A DNA stretch of 64,000 nucleotides from Xylogone sp. PMI_703. Lineage: Eukaryota; Ascomycota; Leotiomycetes. Both the position numbers and the translations under genes were made by a program. Position 1 is the first letter of the stretch. Each line of letters opens with the position of its first letter. The stretch is taken from NCBI GenBank assembly GCA_021399445.1, contig JAJTUQ010000006.1, positions 1,054,001 to 1,118,000 of the forward strand, in the 5' to 3' direction. Below, in pieces: positions 24,713 to 34,995 of this stretch. The notes below the pieces were generated by a model that was not told where the DNA came from, ran no database searches, and was given only the letters and a program-made list of their open reading frames with translations.

Positions 24713-26993
24713 TTACGGCTTAGGTCGCAGGAGCTTGTCTGGACCATAAACAGAATTCTCCTTTACCAGACGGATGAACTCTTTCTTATCTGTCATGCCT
24801 CTTTGATCACCCACTCTTCCAATGAAGTGTCTCATTAGATTATTAATGGCAATGCCTGATGCGGGAATAGCTGCGGCTATTTCCTGTGCTGATACTGGGC
24901 CACTGCGTGGGGATCCCCCTGGTGCAGCGGGGGCTGTGAATTACATGTTAGTCTATCATACAAAGACGAGTGAGTCCAAATGACTTACCAGGTGCCTGGG
25001 TAGCAGGACTACCAGCGCGGCTACCTCCAGCTTTTCCTGGAGCCGGGCTGCCAGTTCTTGAGCCGCCCAAACGAAGCTTGATCTTTCTCTTCCCACCTGC
25101 ACCATCAGACATCTCGCCTCCGGTAGCTTCTCCATCACTCATGGCGTTATTTGTTTGGTTAGGATTTGGAGGTGCCGATTGGATCTCTGATAATTTAGAT
25201 GGGTTCAAGTTCAACTTGATTATGGAAGATTTCCGTGGGCTAGTGCTTGGAAGTGGCTGTGAGGGAGACGGGGACATAGGTCGGGATCCAGGTTGGGAAG
25301 TAGAACCGGTAGGTTGCGACGCAGAGAGCTGATGCTTCTTTTTATGCTTCTTGCGAGAAGATTCGTTGCCGCTAGATTCAGATAGGTTGGGAGATCCCGC
25401 CCTCTTAAGGGTCTTAGACTTCAATGGCTCTGAATGTTTGGGCCTTCCAGATGGTGTGCTGCTACCTTTGGAGGAAGTTCCAGAAACCCCTTTAGACTCA
25501 GCCTTGGCTTTGAGTTTGGCCTCTTCATCCTTGCGTCGGTCTCTCTCTGCTTGCTTCTCTTCATCTGACGTGATGTCCTCGCTCTATCTTTTATCAGCAG
25601 ATATCTACTTCACATATCATATCATACATACCGAGGAAGAATAGGGGTGCTCGCTGTCAGTCTCGTAAATATAGTTCTTCTCCCGTTTCTGAAGCGCCTT
25701 TCTGACACCCTTCCCTAATTTTCTTCGTCTTTCTGCTTCCTTTTCCTCTTCATTCAATTCTTTTTCAACCTCAGCTTCGTTAGCCTGGCCAAATACGTTA
25801 GCTCCAAGTTGCTCGCGCTTGATCCTATCCTGTGCATCCTTGGCATCTTCGTCTCTGTCTGGTTCTACAGTTGGCATTTCATCATCATCTTGGAATAGGT
25901 CGTCAGCCTCGAAATCCAGATCATCCATGTCTTGATATTCGGTCTTGGGAACCTTCCTGAAGGTGCTACTCTCCGATTTAACCGTATAAAGGTTGTTGAG
26001 CTGCTTGCGGGTTTCTTGCTTTGCTCGATCAGCCTCTTGCATTTCATGAGTCTTCATAGCCCATCTTGACTCTCTAGTCTTCTTGCTAAGAAGAGCCTCA
26101 GCTTCTTCAATAGTCAGGGCCTTGAATTGATTTTTAGGCGTAAATCGATACCACTTTTCTATTGGTATCATTTTAAAGTCTGTTCCATCGATTACAAAGA
26201 TGACATTTGTATCAGAGAGAGCTGCTTCATAGTTTCCGACCCAGGTATTTTTGTTATCAGCATCCTCTAGGTGCCAAGGTAGTGCTTCTTCATATCTCAG
26301 ATCTGATTCCTTCTTTTGCTCTTCTGTCTTATCCAGCCTGTGCACTTGAGTTGTCTTCTCATTTCGGAAAGCCTGCGACTTCTTGGTCGTCGAAGCATTA
26401 CTTCCAGTCGGCGCAATCTGTGCTAGATCAGCTGCCCTCCTTGCCTCTTTTTCAGCTTTCAAGATCTCCAATCTCTCGCGCTCTTTCGAGTCCATGGGCG
26501 TTTCCATAACAGTATCTTCATCTTTGACGGCCTTTCCGGGAGGTGGTTGCCTTGGATCGCGACGGTGTAGTGATACAGGCCTTGTGAACTCATCCTGGTT
26601 CGTCGGATCCACATCCTTTCTCGCGGCAAAACGGGCCATATGATACCTCAATCCCTCACGAAGAGCCTTTTTCGTCGTCAGCAGCGGATAGTCTTGGTAT
26701 GGTCCTGTAGGTGGATTCGTCCAGCCGCCATTCGCCTTTGGCAGGGTACTTGTAGCAGCGGGAGCTGGTACTCCAGGTCGACGGGCTTGCGCGGCTGGAT
26801 TCGATGCATTCTGCCCCGGTGTAGCTGCACGGCCGTTTGGTTTACCACCGGATGGTAGAACATTGGGTCTTCGGACAGGTTTCTTGCGCTGGACTAGAGG
26901 GTCTGCAGCTTTAGGTTTTCGGACAAATTGAGGCGGCGCGCCATTCGGGGTCGGTGTCCGTCCATTGGACATCCCAGATGGAGATGCACTCAT
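24713..26993 (-). CDS. tfg1: TFIIF alpha subunit (RAP74/Tfg1)
   Basis: Three exons on the minus strand, 26993-25632, 25583-24989 and 24933-24713, give 725 residues. The N-terminal dimerisation region shows YPLLTTKKALREGLRYHMARF and, further on, PWHLEDADNKNTWVGNYEA and KWYRFTPKNQFKALT, which are hallmarks of the RAP74 triple-barrel domain. An acidic and Lys/Glu-rich central region follows, then a Ser/Pro-rich linker containing RKIKLRLGGSRTGSPAPGKA. The C-terminus (about the last 65 residues) is the winged-helix FCP1-binding domain, with NNLMRHFIGRVGD and DKKEFIRLVKENSVY. TFIIF joins RNA polymerase II at the pre-initiation complex. Its 3' end lies 168 bp from the convergent cwc26 gene. Confidence 0.93.
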
Positions 26994-27929
26994 GATGTGA
27001 TCGTTCTAAGTGTGCTGTTGTTGTAAGTGGACTGGAAATCGAGCTGTGATGTCAAGGTGAAGGTGAAAGCCACCAGCGCGTACTGTCACGCATAAGTCTT
27101 CCTCATCAAGGCAGCAGAAGTGCACTTTTTATCTTGAACAGATGCGATCTGATCCTAGAGGGTTGTGGATCCTCGTTCCATGTGCAGGAGAGGATAGAAT
27201 TGTCATGAAGTGGGCGTGTACTGTCCACTGCAGATGGAGCGAGAAGGGTTGGCTCAGTGCTTTGTGCTAGGGTGATGCAAGAGAACTGGCGAAACATGAC
27301 CGCTAGCGGCAGCCAGCGTCCGCTGGATGTAAGGCCGACCAATCAAAGTACGCTCTGTCGGGAGTGGCTGATGGGCTCGTTATGTAAGCGAGCCTGGCAA
27401 ATCAGTTAACTACAAAAGCGTCCCCTCCAACCAAGCTGTGGCTGTCACTCTTCGAATGTTATCTCGCAACCCGGCTGGATGTAACTTCTGAACGCGCTGC
27501 AGCAAAGCAGTCGACTCGAACTACCATCTACTGGTTGTTACAGAGGCTTTGTATGATCAGTTTCCCAAGATCACCACTGAGTATGAATACAAGCTTGCAT
27601 CGTCACTATTGCGTCCCCGCTCAGGATAATCCTCCAGTTATTCTTTATACAAGAAAATGAATAAGCGCATTCAAGAAATGGTAGAAAAACAATTGCCGGG
27701 ACCGATGGGATAATTGCTCTATATACTCTCCTTATCCTCTACTAAATTCACTCATACATTCTTTCTATTGACACCACGCATCTTCTCCGGCCACCATTAG
27801 CTGAGCTAGTTCTTCTAATCTGATAGATTATCTTGGAAGGAAGTTACCTGGCTCGCCTTCTGGGGAGTTGATACCCAAGACAGAAAGATACCACCAAACT
27901 TGGATTTCGAGGCTGCCAAAATCGTCATC
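26994..27929. other. Divergent promoter between tfg1 and the Cid1-family gene
   Basis: 936 bp with no supportable gene. The last 200 bp are AT-rich and contain TCATACATTCTTTC-like leader sequence. I identify no specific site with confidence. Confidence 0.5.
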
Positions 27930-30900
27930 ATGTTCTCTTCATCCCAAGATCGTGCCTCTCAGGGCGATCCAGGTCTTGAAGATCGTCTCCGCGGATTGAT
28001 TCTGAACAACGCAAGAGCAGAGTCCAATATGGATGGCTCATCACAAGCTTTCCACCAGCACTTGCCACCTCACATGATGATGGCAACTCCTGCTGAAAAG
28101 CAGGCATACATCGAAAATGCAGCAGTGCATACGGCTTCCCAGCAGCAGCCGTCTGCGCCTTCAGTAACTGCCAATCGCAAGCGACTTAATCAAGCTCAGC
28201 GCCGACAGTTGAACTCTCAATTTGCAATTTCAATTGACACAAGGCAATCATCACAACCCCCTCCAACCGGTAATCGATATGCGCCTTTCTCACCTCAAGG
28301 CCATTCGCCGTGGAGCCCTGCATTTCCTGCCCACCAATCTCCTGGTTATAGTAATCAGAGTCAGCATTTACAGTCCTCATTCTCCCCTCCATTCCAGCGC
28401 ATACATCCCTCATCTCCTGCTCACAGGCAGACACAACTCCACTCGTCACCACAAACATTGAGAAACAATTACCAGACTTTCTCGCCTACTTCATACCAAC
28501 CACCAGATCCACATACTCCACCGCTACAGCCACATAGTACTCCACAGTACGCACGAGGGCACTACGAACGTCACCAACAAGTCCAAGTTCAAGATAGGCC
28601 TCAGCCTCCGAGTCGACAGCTATTCTACTCCGGTGGTCATAATTCTCATGGACGATTTAGAACATACGGTTTTACTACTGAAGAACTCTCGGCTCAGAGC
28701 AACTATTTAGAAGCTCTTATTCGTGAGACTGTTCCTACTGTCGAGATTACCATGGAAGAGATTGCTGAAAAGGAGGCTTTCAGAGTAGTTGTTGAAAGGG
28801 CTTGTCGCGAATCTATAGCAGACTTTGAAATTCAACAGTTAGGAAATGACAGATTTGATGCCTCAACAGTACAATTGAAGTGTTTCGGCAGCCTGAGCTC
28901 TGGGTTTGCTATAAAAGCTTCAGATATGGACCTTGCTCTACTCACACCGCATTCACATCCCTCTCCTGAGTCCTCCGAGTCACACATTCCGAGGTTGCTT
29001 GAAAAAAGATTGCTTGAAATGGGGATCGGTGCTCGTTTACTCTCTCGGACAAGAGTTCCAATTATTAAACTCTGCGAGAAGCCTACGGAGAAGCTTATGG
29101 CCGATCTCCTGCAAGAACGTGCCAAATGGGAAAGCGGTAACCTGATGGAAGAGGAAGACGATGATGAGCTCAAAGATGAGGACGTACCTGAGTCCAGTGG
29201 ACCATCCGCGACTACAAAAGAACCCCCACCAAAGACAATACCAGCGATGGATAACACGACTCCGGCCAGCATTTCAGAGCTATCACCACTGGATGAGAAA
29301 GCAGTGGTACTCAAGCAGAAGGAAAATCAATCACTCTCAGACTATTTCACCTCTGCTAAACGACTATTGCGAAAACTCGGCGGGAGAGATTATTCTCCTG
29401 GAGCTTCCTTCAGTGAAGATGACTTTAACCTTATCCACAGCATTTGCAAGGCCCTAATATCTGGTCTGTCTGACAAAACTCTTGTAAATCAGTTACGAAC
29501 TTATCAAACGGTAATTCCCCTGTTCGACTCATCCGTGCCAACTGTGCCTCGATCCTTGCTTAGCACCTTCTACCAAATCGAGGGAGAACAACTATGCATG
29601 GCGTGGGAAAGTAGGCCAGTGCCAGAACCTTCTGAAAAGCAGGAGTTTGAGTCCTTCAAATCAGTTGAAGCTTGGCGATCATTACAAAACAAGATTGATG
29701 CACCTCTAGATCCTTACTTATTCAACAAGCGGCTTCATTTGGCCCTAGACCAACTGAAGAAAATAGCCTCTTTGAAGCTTGTATTCCTGGACCAAGGCCA
29801 ACATGAGGACGTATTGCAATACCAAATGCGAACCAAGAAGCTTATTGAAAGTCTTAAAGGCCAGCGTACGGGAGACCACTTGGAGAAATTTATGCATGTT
29901 GTTGCTACGCGTTATATATTAGGCGTCCGGAATCGTCAGATTCGAGAGAAATTGCAGGATAGCTGGGAGAAAGCCATCAGCTTCAACACTCTCTGTCTTT
30001 ATCACCGCTTGCTTCAACTTGCGGCTGACTATGAGCATGCTCTAAAATCTGAGACGTACAACGATTCGGATCGACTCGATATCGAGCAATATATCACACT
30101 CCTTCGCAATACCAAAGCAGAAGATATCAATATAATGTCTATTTCTCATCCCGCAGACCCCTTTCTTCCGACTTTATTAACAAAGGTACGCAATCTTCCC
30201 GAGCCAGCACCGTCAAACCAGGAACGAGATAGATACAAGGATCACCTAGCATTTCCAAAGTCTGAAGTTGGTATCCAATGTGACATCAACTTCTCTGCAC
30301 ATCTCGCTCTTCACAATACGCAACTTCTACGTTGTTACTCACTCAGTGATCCCCGTGTTAGAGCATTGGTTCTTTTTGTCAAAGCCTGGGCTCAGGCGAG
30401 GGGCATTAATACCCCGTATAGGGGCACCCTGAGCAGCTATGGTTATGTTCTTATGGTGCTCCACTACCTTGTTAATATTTGTCAACCTTTTGTGTGTCCG
30501 AATCTCCAGTTGCAGCGCCGCGATCCAGCACCTTATCTTCCCCCAAAAGAAGCTCAGGCACAAATGGTCTGCAATGGCCGAGATGTGCAGTTCTGGAGGA
30601 ATGAGGCGGAAATAAAATCACTCTCAGATCGAAAATTACTGAATCACAACCATGACTCCGCAGGCACCCTCCTTCGAGGCTTTTTCGAATACTTTGCTCA
30701 AAATGGTCCACTGTCGACCTCACATCTCCGTGGGTTTGATTGGGGTAGAGAAGTTCTGAGCTTACGGACTCCTGGTGGGATACTAACAAAGGTGGAAAAG
30801 GGATGGGTTGGAGCTAGGACGGTCGTAGAAAGCACACATCGCGTACCGCCGGCTACCCCTCCCCAATCAGTCTCCTTACCCAATACCACCGATCTTACTA

Positions 30901-31298
30901 CTGAGAAGGAAGAAACTAAAGATACTGATAATACTCTCGAAAAAGGGATCACCGAATCAAGCAAATCACCCCCTAAGCCCAAAGGTCATGAAGAAGTCAA
31001 GGAAATACGACATCGATATCTCTTCGCAATAGAAGATCCCTTCGAGCTTGATCATAACGTTGCTCGAACAGTCACACATCAAGGAATTGTAGCTATTCGA
31101 GATGAATTTCGGCGGGCTTGGAGGATAATCAAGAGCATTGGCAAAGGCGGAAACCAAGTGGAGAGGTTGTTAGATCCCATTGCTGATGAGCCAAGGCCGG
31201 ATAGTGGATTTACGGAGCTGCTTAATCTGATCGAGAAATTAGTTCTAGGGCCTTCCGACAGTGATATGGAGGCTGAGGCGGTAGTAGTATCTGTGTAG
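27930..31298 (+). CDS. Cid1-family RNA nucleotidyltransferase (TUTase / poly(A) polymerase-like) with large insertion
   Basis: A single exon from the ATG at 27930 encodes 1122 residues. The first 230 are Gln/Pro/Ser/His-rich and disordered. The nucleotidyltransferase signature is GSLSSGFAIKASDMD at residues 320-334 (metal-binding D332 and D334). The third acidic residue is probably D785 in GIQCDINFS, followed by FVKAWAQARGINTPYRGTLS and YGYVLMVLHYL, the central domain. The PAP-associated domain contains EDPFELDHNVARTV near residue 1035. In Cid1 enzymes the second and third catalytic Asp are about 60 residues apart; here the gap is about 450, because of an insertion holding an acidic linker and two related helical blocks. 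In Aspergillus, relatives (CutA/CutB) add C/U tags to mRNA 3' ends and trigger decapping. Which of these it corresponds to cannot be told from the sequence alone. Confidence 0.9.
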   Translation: MFSSSQDRASQGDPGLEDRLRGLILNNARAESNMDGSSQAFHQHLPPHMMMATPAEKQAYIENAAVHTASQQQPSAPSVTANRKRLNQAQRRQLNSQFAISIDTRQSSQPPPTGNRYAPFSPQGHSPWSPAFPAHQSPGYSNQSQHLQSSFSPPFQRIHPSSPAHRQTQLHSSPQTLRNNYQTFSPTSYQPPDPHTPPLQPHSTPQYARGHYERHQQVQVQDRPQPPSRQLFYSGGHNSHGRFRTYGFTTEELSAQSNYLEALIRETVPTVEITMEEIAEKEAFRVVVERACRESIADFEIQQLGNDRFDASTVQLKCFGSLSSGFAIKASDMDLALLTPHSHPSPESSESHIPRLLEKRLLEMGIGARLLSRTRVPIIKLCEKPTEKLMADLLQERAKWESGNLMEEEDDDELKDEDVPESSGPSATTKEPPPKTIPAMDNTTPASISELSPLDEKAVVLKQKENQSLSDYFTSAKRLLRKLGGRDYSPGASFSEDDFNLIHSICKALISGLSDKTLVNQLRTYQTVIPLFDSSVPTVPRSLLSTFYQIEGEQLCMAWESRPVPEPSEKQEFESFKSVEAWRSLQNKIDAPLDPYLFNKRLHLALDQLKKIASLKLVFLDQGQHEDVLQYQMRTKKLIESLKGQRTGDHLEKFMHVVATRYILGVRNRQIREKLQDSWEKAISFNTLCLYHRLLQLAADYEHALKSETYNDSDRLDIEQYITLLRNTKAEDINIMSISHPADPFLPTLLTKVRNLPEPAPSNQERDRYKDHLAFPKSEVGIQCDINFSAHLALHNTQLLRCYSLSDPRVRALVLFVKAWAQARGINTPYRGTLSSYGYVLMVLHYLVNICQPFVCPNLQLQRRDPAPYLPPKEAQAQMVCNGRDVQFWRNEAEIKSLSDRKLLNHNHDSAGTLLRGFFEYFAQNGPLSTSHLRGFDWGREVLSLRTPGGILTKVEKGWVGARTVVESTHRVPPATPPQSVSLPNTTDLTTEKEETKDTDNTLEKGITESSKSPPKPKGHEEVKEIRHRYLFAIEDPFELDHNVARTVTHQGIVAIRDEFRRAWRIIKSIGKGGNQVERLLDPIADEPRPDSGFTELLNLIEKLVLGPSDSDMEAEAVVVSV

Positions 31299-31536
31299 GA
31301 AGCATATCTGTAACTGCTGTCATGTGTGCATGATAAACTACACAGATTACCTCCCATTTATCAGGGGGTGGGTTATTAGTTCGGCTTTTGAATGGAATTA
31401 TTATAAACCCTTTCACTCTACGTAATCTATCTCTTGGGTATTGTTAAACTACCGGTCGCTGCGGACATGACTAGCTCGACTTACTCTTAAGTAGCTTCAG
31501 GTAGAAATTGTTGTAGTTTCTAGATTTATTACTTTG

Positions 31537-32914
31537 TCACTGTTTTAGATCTATCTTATCACACAATTCTACCAGCTCAGGCGATGAATCAGGTGCTGCA
31601 GCCATTGATTCCAATGATCTCCTTGTGGCTGAGTCTGATGCAATAATCTCCTTCATCAGTCTACCAAGGTGATCTATTGTAGGTTTGGTGAGCTCAGTTT
31701 GGCTCATAACGTTAAGAAACTCAGCATAGAAGTTAAGCAATGTAACCCGCATGAGTAAGTCCTCCCGATCAGTAACCATATCAAGCGCTGCAAATCCTAG
31801 TAATCCGTATTCCGCAGTATGTCGATTGGGAACAACTGAAATATCTGGGAAATGGCTGCTAGATATCTCTTGAAAGTCCAAGATCGCAAGTCGAGGAATC
31901 AAGTCTAAGAGTCGGCCCTGGGCTAATGTCTTTTGCCTTTCATCAATCTGACCCGGACCGTTTCCAACTGTTTCAAAACTGCAGAGCGAGAGAATCATTT
32001 CATAAATCTCCCTATCATGGAAAATCCGCCGCCATAATAATCCTTGACCTGGAGGTTGACTTGAATTTAGGTTAAGTGGAGTACTAATATGTAAATTTTC
32101 CATCCTCTCTTTGATACCAGTAAAGTTCTTACGGTCCGAATCAACTTGCAGCAGATCTCCTAGTGCTTCAGTCGCCTTCTTTCCAACGCCAACATCTGGA
32201 GAGCACAGCCAGGTCCGCAGAAAGTCTTCAATAACCCCTTTCATAATGGATAGAATGGATGTATCACTTGGGCTTCTTGCGGCTTTCTCGATAACTGTAA
32301 TGGCGAGTATATTTGCAGCCGGTGCTGGAGATCGTAATGCTTGGCTTAAGGCTTCTTCTGAAGCTAATTGAAGACATTGTGTGAAGGTAACCGGCTGGAG
32401 AAGTTTTATTGCCAAGCTGCATAGAATTGTAGGATCCTTTTCATATACCAGGAGTGCTTGAGTAAGATTTGGTAATAGTCGCGGTATCAGTGGGGATATG
32501 TTGGCCTCTAGTTGCTATTAGCATAGTTGTATTCATCCTGAGAGTCAACAAATGCAAATGTAGGACCAAGTGAAACCATACTAGTAACAATGACAGTAGG
32601 ATATGGTCTTATCCCATTGTGATCCGTAGGAGAGTGGTCATCTCCGGTACATTGGTGGCAAACAACTCTGTTTGCGGTATAGGATCATTTGTAATGACCA
32701 CTGGACCAGTTATTCTCCCTTTAAAAGGCTCTTCCAACACTAAATATATTTGCAAAATACATCGGTAGAATAAATAAAAATCATAAAACATACCAGTAAG
32801 CTGCAGTCCGACTTCATCAAATAACTTCGCATTCAAGGGAATGCTTGGGTCATCTATCAGCTGCCTAACATGGTCTTCCAGCTCTTCTACACCAGTGATA
32901 GGTGTAACATCCAT
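31537..32914 (-). CDS. hsm3: Hsm3-like 26S proteasome assembly chaperone
   Basis: Preferred model: exons 32914-32794 and 32507-31537, 363 residues, joined in phase (ACT G/AG GCC) with GTATGT donor and CTAG acceptor. The protein is an all-helical, ARM/HEAT-like solenoid: PLIPRLLPNLTQALLVYEKD, LLQPVTFTQCLQLASEEAL, then the conserved LLWRRIFHDREIYEMILSL and a C-terminal helix ending CDKIDLKQ. In yeast, Hsm3 (S5b) escorts Rpt1/Rpt2 during proteasome base assembly and was first found through mismatch-repair phenotypes. The 286-nt intron is unusually long for this locus and contains a spliceable internal exon candidate (see findings), so the N-terminal part of the model is uncertain. The protein is shorter than the 480-residue yeast protein. 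Confidence 0.65.
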
Positions 32915-33529
32915 GATGAAGTTTAACTACTTTTTATGCAAACCTAGGTCTTGCTAACATAGAAGCGTCTTAGCTATGTTAGATATTCTTGATGGGTGGT
33001 CATTTAAGACACTGGCAACGAGAGCCACGAGACCTAGGCTCTAAATCGATAGGTGAACGAGAAAATAGACCTACAAAAAGTAATGATGACACCTGGGGTA
33101 AGGTGTTTGTCGAAGGGATTACTAACAGAAGAAGTCAAGTACTAAAACACTATACATCAAATATTCATCCGGTAAAGGCACGTGTATTATCTAAGGCTAT
33201 TGGAATAAAGTTAAGGAAAGGCAATGCTGGGTTCTAGGCACCCCCCACAGCAGCTCGCTTTGCCTGTTCAAGCGATTCTGCGACGGAAGACCGCCCTAGG
33301 AAAGATGACTAGCCCCTCCATAGGCAGGAATACAAAGAAATATTTCCCGAGCTTTAAGTCTCAAGACGCATCGCCGCTTGAGTCAAGACTACGCTACCTT
33401 TTTTAAATTTTGAGGCACCAATCTCTTGTAGGGGTGCCTACATATTGGTCCCTGCTTCTGCATATTGGTTCTTACCAACTCCCAGGAAGCAGTCAATTTG
33501 TTTATGAGGATTCGAATCGTCAGGGCATA
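32915..33529. other. Divergent intergenic region between hsm3 and rpc31
   Basis: No gene seen. It is AT-rich near 33100-33200, and includes a CACGTGTA at 33179-33186. Confidence 0.5.
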
Positions 33530-34431
33530 ATGTCTCGCGGAGGTCGTGGAGGTGCTCGTGGTGGCATGCTGAAAGGTGCAACATGGGAACACGATGCAGA
33601 CATTAAGCTCGAATCTAAGCCGTCCGATCTGTTTCCTGTAGGGGTTCCTCTCGCGCATTGGCAATCCTGCCTCAATTGCTTGACTTTTACATCTCAGAAG
33701 CTGGCGGAAACTAACTCAGATCTAGCTTCATCCAAATCTCAAAAAACCCAGATCCCTCACCCCAAAAGAGAGAAGCCAGGTCCGCAAATTCAGAGCGCTT
33801 CGAGACAAAATCCACGAAGGTCCACTTTACACGCAGTCTGGAAAGATTGACCCGGCAAAACCAGTGAAGACCTTTGATGACAACCATTTGAATACACCAT
33901 ATGGAAGGCCAAGCAAAGCAGATGTTGACCCATTTGTCGGCGTCGAGACCTACTCCATGAAATACGAACCCAAAAAGAATACTCTGCCACAGCTCGACGC
34001 CCTACCTTTCAGTGAGTAGTCCAATTGCGCCAGACTCTCCTGTTCAACAGATATGCTAATAATATACAGATAAAGAGCTGTTCCCTAAGGAACTATGGTC
34101 CACACTTGAAGGGGAGGAAGGTGATGAAGTCCGCGCCCATGTTAACCGCATAGCGAAGAAGAAAGCTGCCTTGATCCTAGACATGAAATCTCAAGCCGCC
34201 GCTCCTCAAGATTCCTCGCAAAGGACGAAAACCCTCCTGGAGAAGATCAAGGATCTCGGGGAAGATGAAGATGCGACTGAAGATGCTGAGGCTCTGGAAG
34301 AGGAAGAGGAGGAAGATTACAACTATGAAGATGACGAGGATGAGATGGGAGGTGATTACGACGCTGAACAGTACTTCGATGGCGGCGAGAACGACGATGA
34401 TGATGGTGATGATGGAGGTGGTGAATATTAA
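33530..34431 (+). CDS. rpc31: RNA polymerase III subunit Rpc31 (C31)
   Basis: Three exons, 33530-33637, 33726-34011 and 34070-34431, give 251 residues. The Gly/Arg-rich start (MSRGGRGGARGGMLKGATWE) leads into SKPSDLFP, a conserved motif of the family. Exon 2 restores LHPNLKKPRSLTPKE and KFRALRDKIHEGPLYT, the signature block; the intron that precedes it has an ACTAAC branch and a CTAG acceptor, and reading through it would hit a stop. LFPKELWSTLEG follows. The last 45 residues are almost entirely Glu, Asp and Gly/Tyr, the acidic tail expected for C31. Rpc31 forms the Rpc82-Rpc34-Rpc31 initiation subcomplex of Pol III. Confidence 0.9.
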
Positions 34432-34995
34432 ATAACTGTATCAACAGTTTTCAGTCATAGCGCGGTGTCTGGGATTGGTTGACTGTATTAACAGTACAAT
34501 TGGCGTTGGTGGTTTTTTGGGGCCCTGTTCTACTTAGACGGCCATGCCCGCGAACAGCAGGCATTGTTTTTTGAGCCAAGATCTCAGTAGATATTTTATT
34601 CCCAATTTGTCAAGCTCAAATTGGCATCGTTCGGCATTCCCCATGGTTATATTTCTCGTTGCGTTATCTCTTCATGAAACAAAACCAAGACCACATTCCG
34701 CATCCCACATCATTTTTATTGCACGCTGATCAGTATGGTGATAATACTCCCAGGAAATGACTAGCATTCGGAGGATTGTCAGAGCACGGGGGGCTGCGAT
34801 CTAGGACATACGATTTTAATAATATGTTCAGCTTTATCTTATCGATATGCCAGGGCCGCCACTTTTTGACAAAAGTGGAGAGCGTGGAGGGTTGCAATAA
34901 CCACCCAAGTCCAATATCTACGACACGATGGTGAGTCAAATTGCAACCGCCAAAAGTAACATCTTAAAGAAGTCCAGTAAGTGGTTATAAAAGAA
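34432..34995. other. Intergenic region upstream of the P450
   Basis: 564 bp, no gene seen; AT-rich flank of rpc31 and promoter of the P450 gene. Confidence 0.5.

Noticed and set aside
28832..29314. 160-codon minus-strand frame inside the Cid1-family gene
   Set aside because: Antisense shadow over the acidic linker, giving poly-Ser from Glu/Asp codons.
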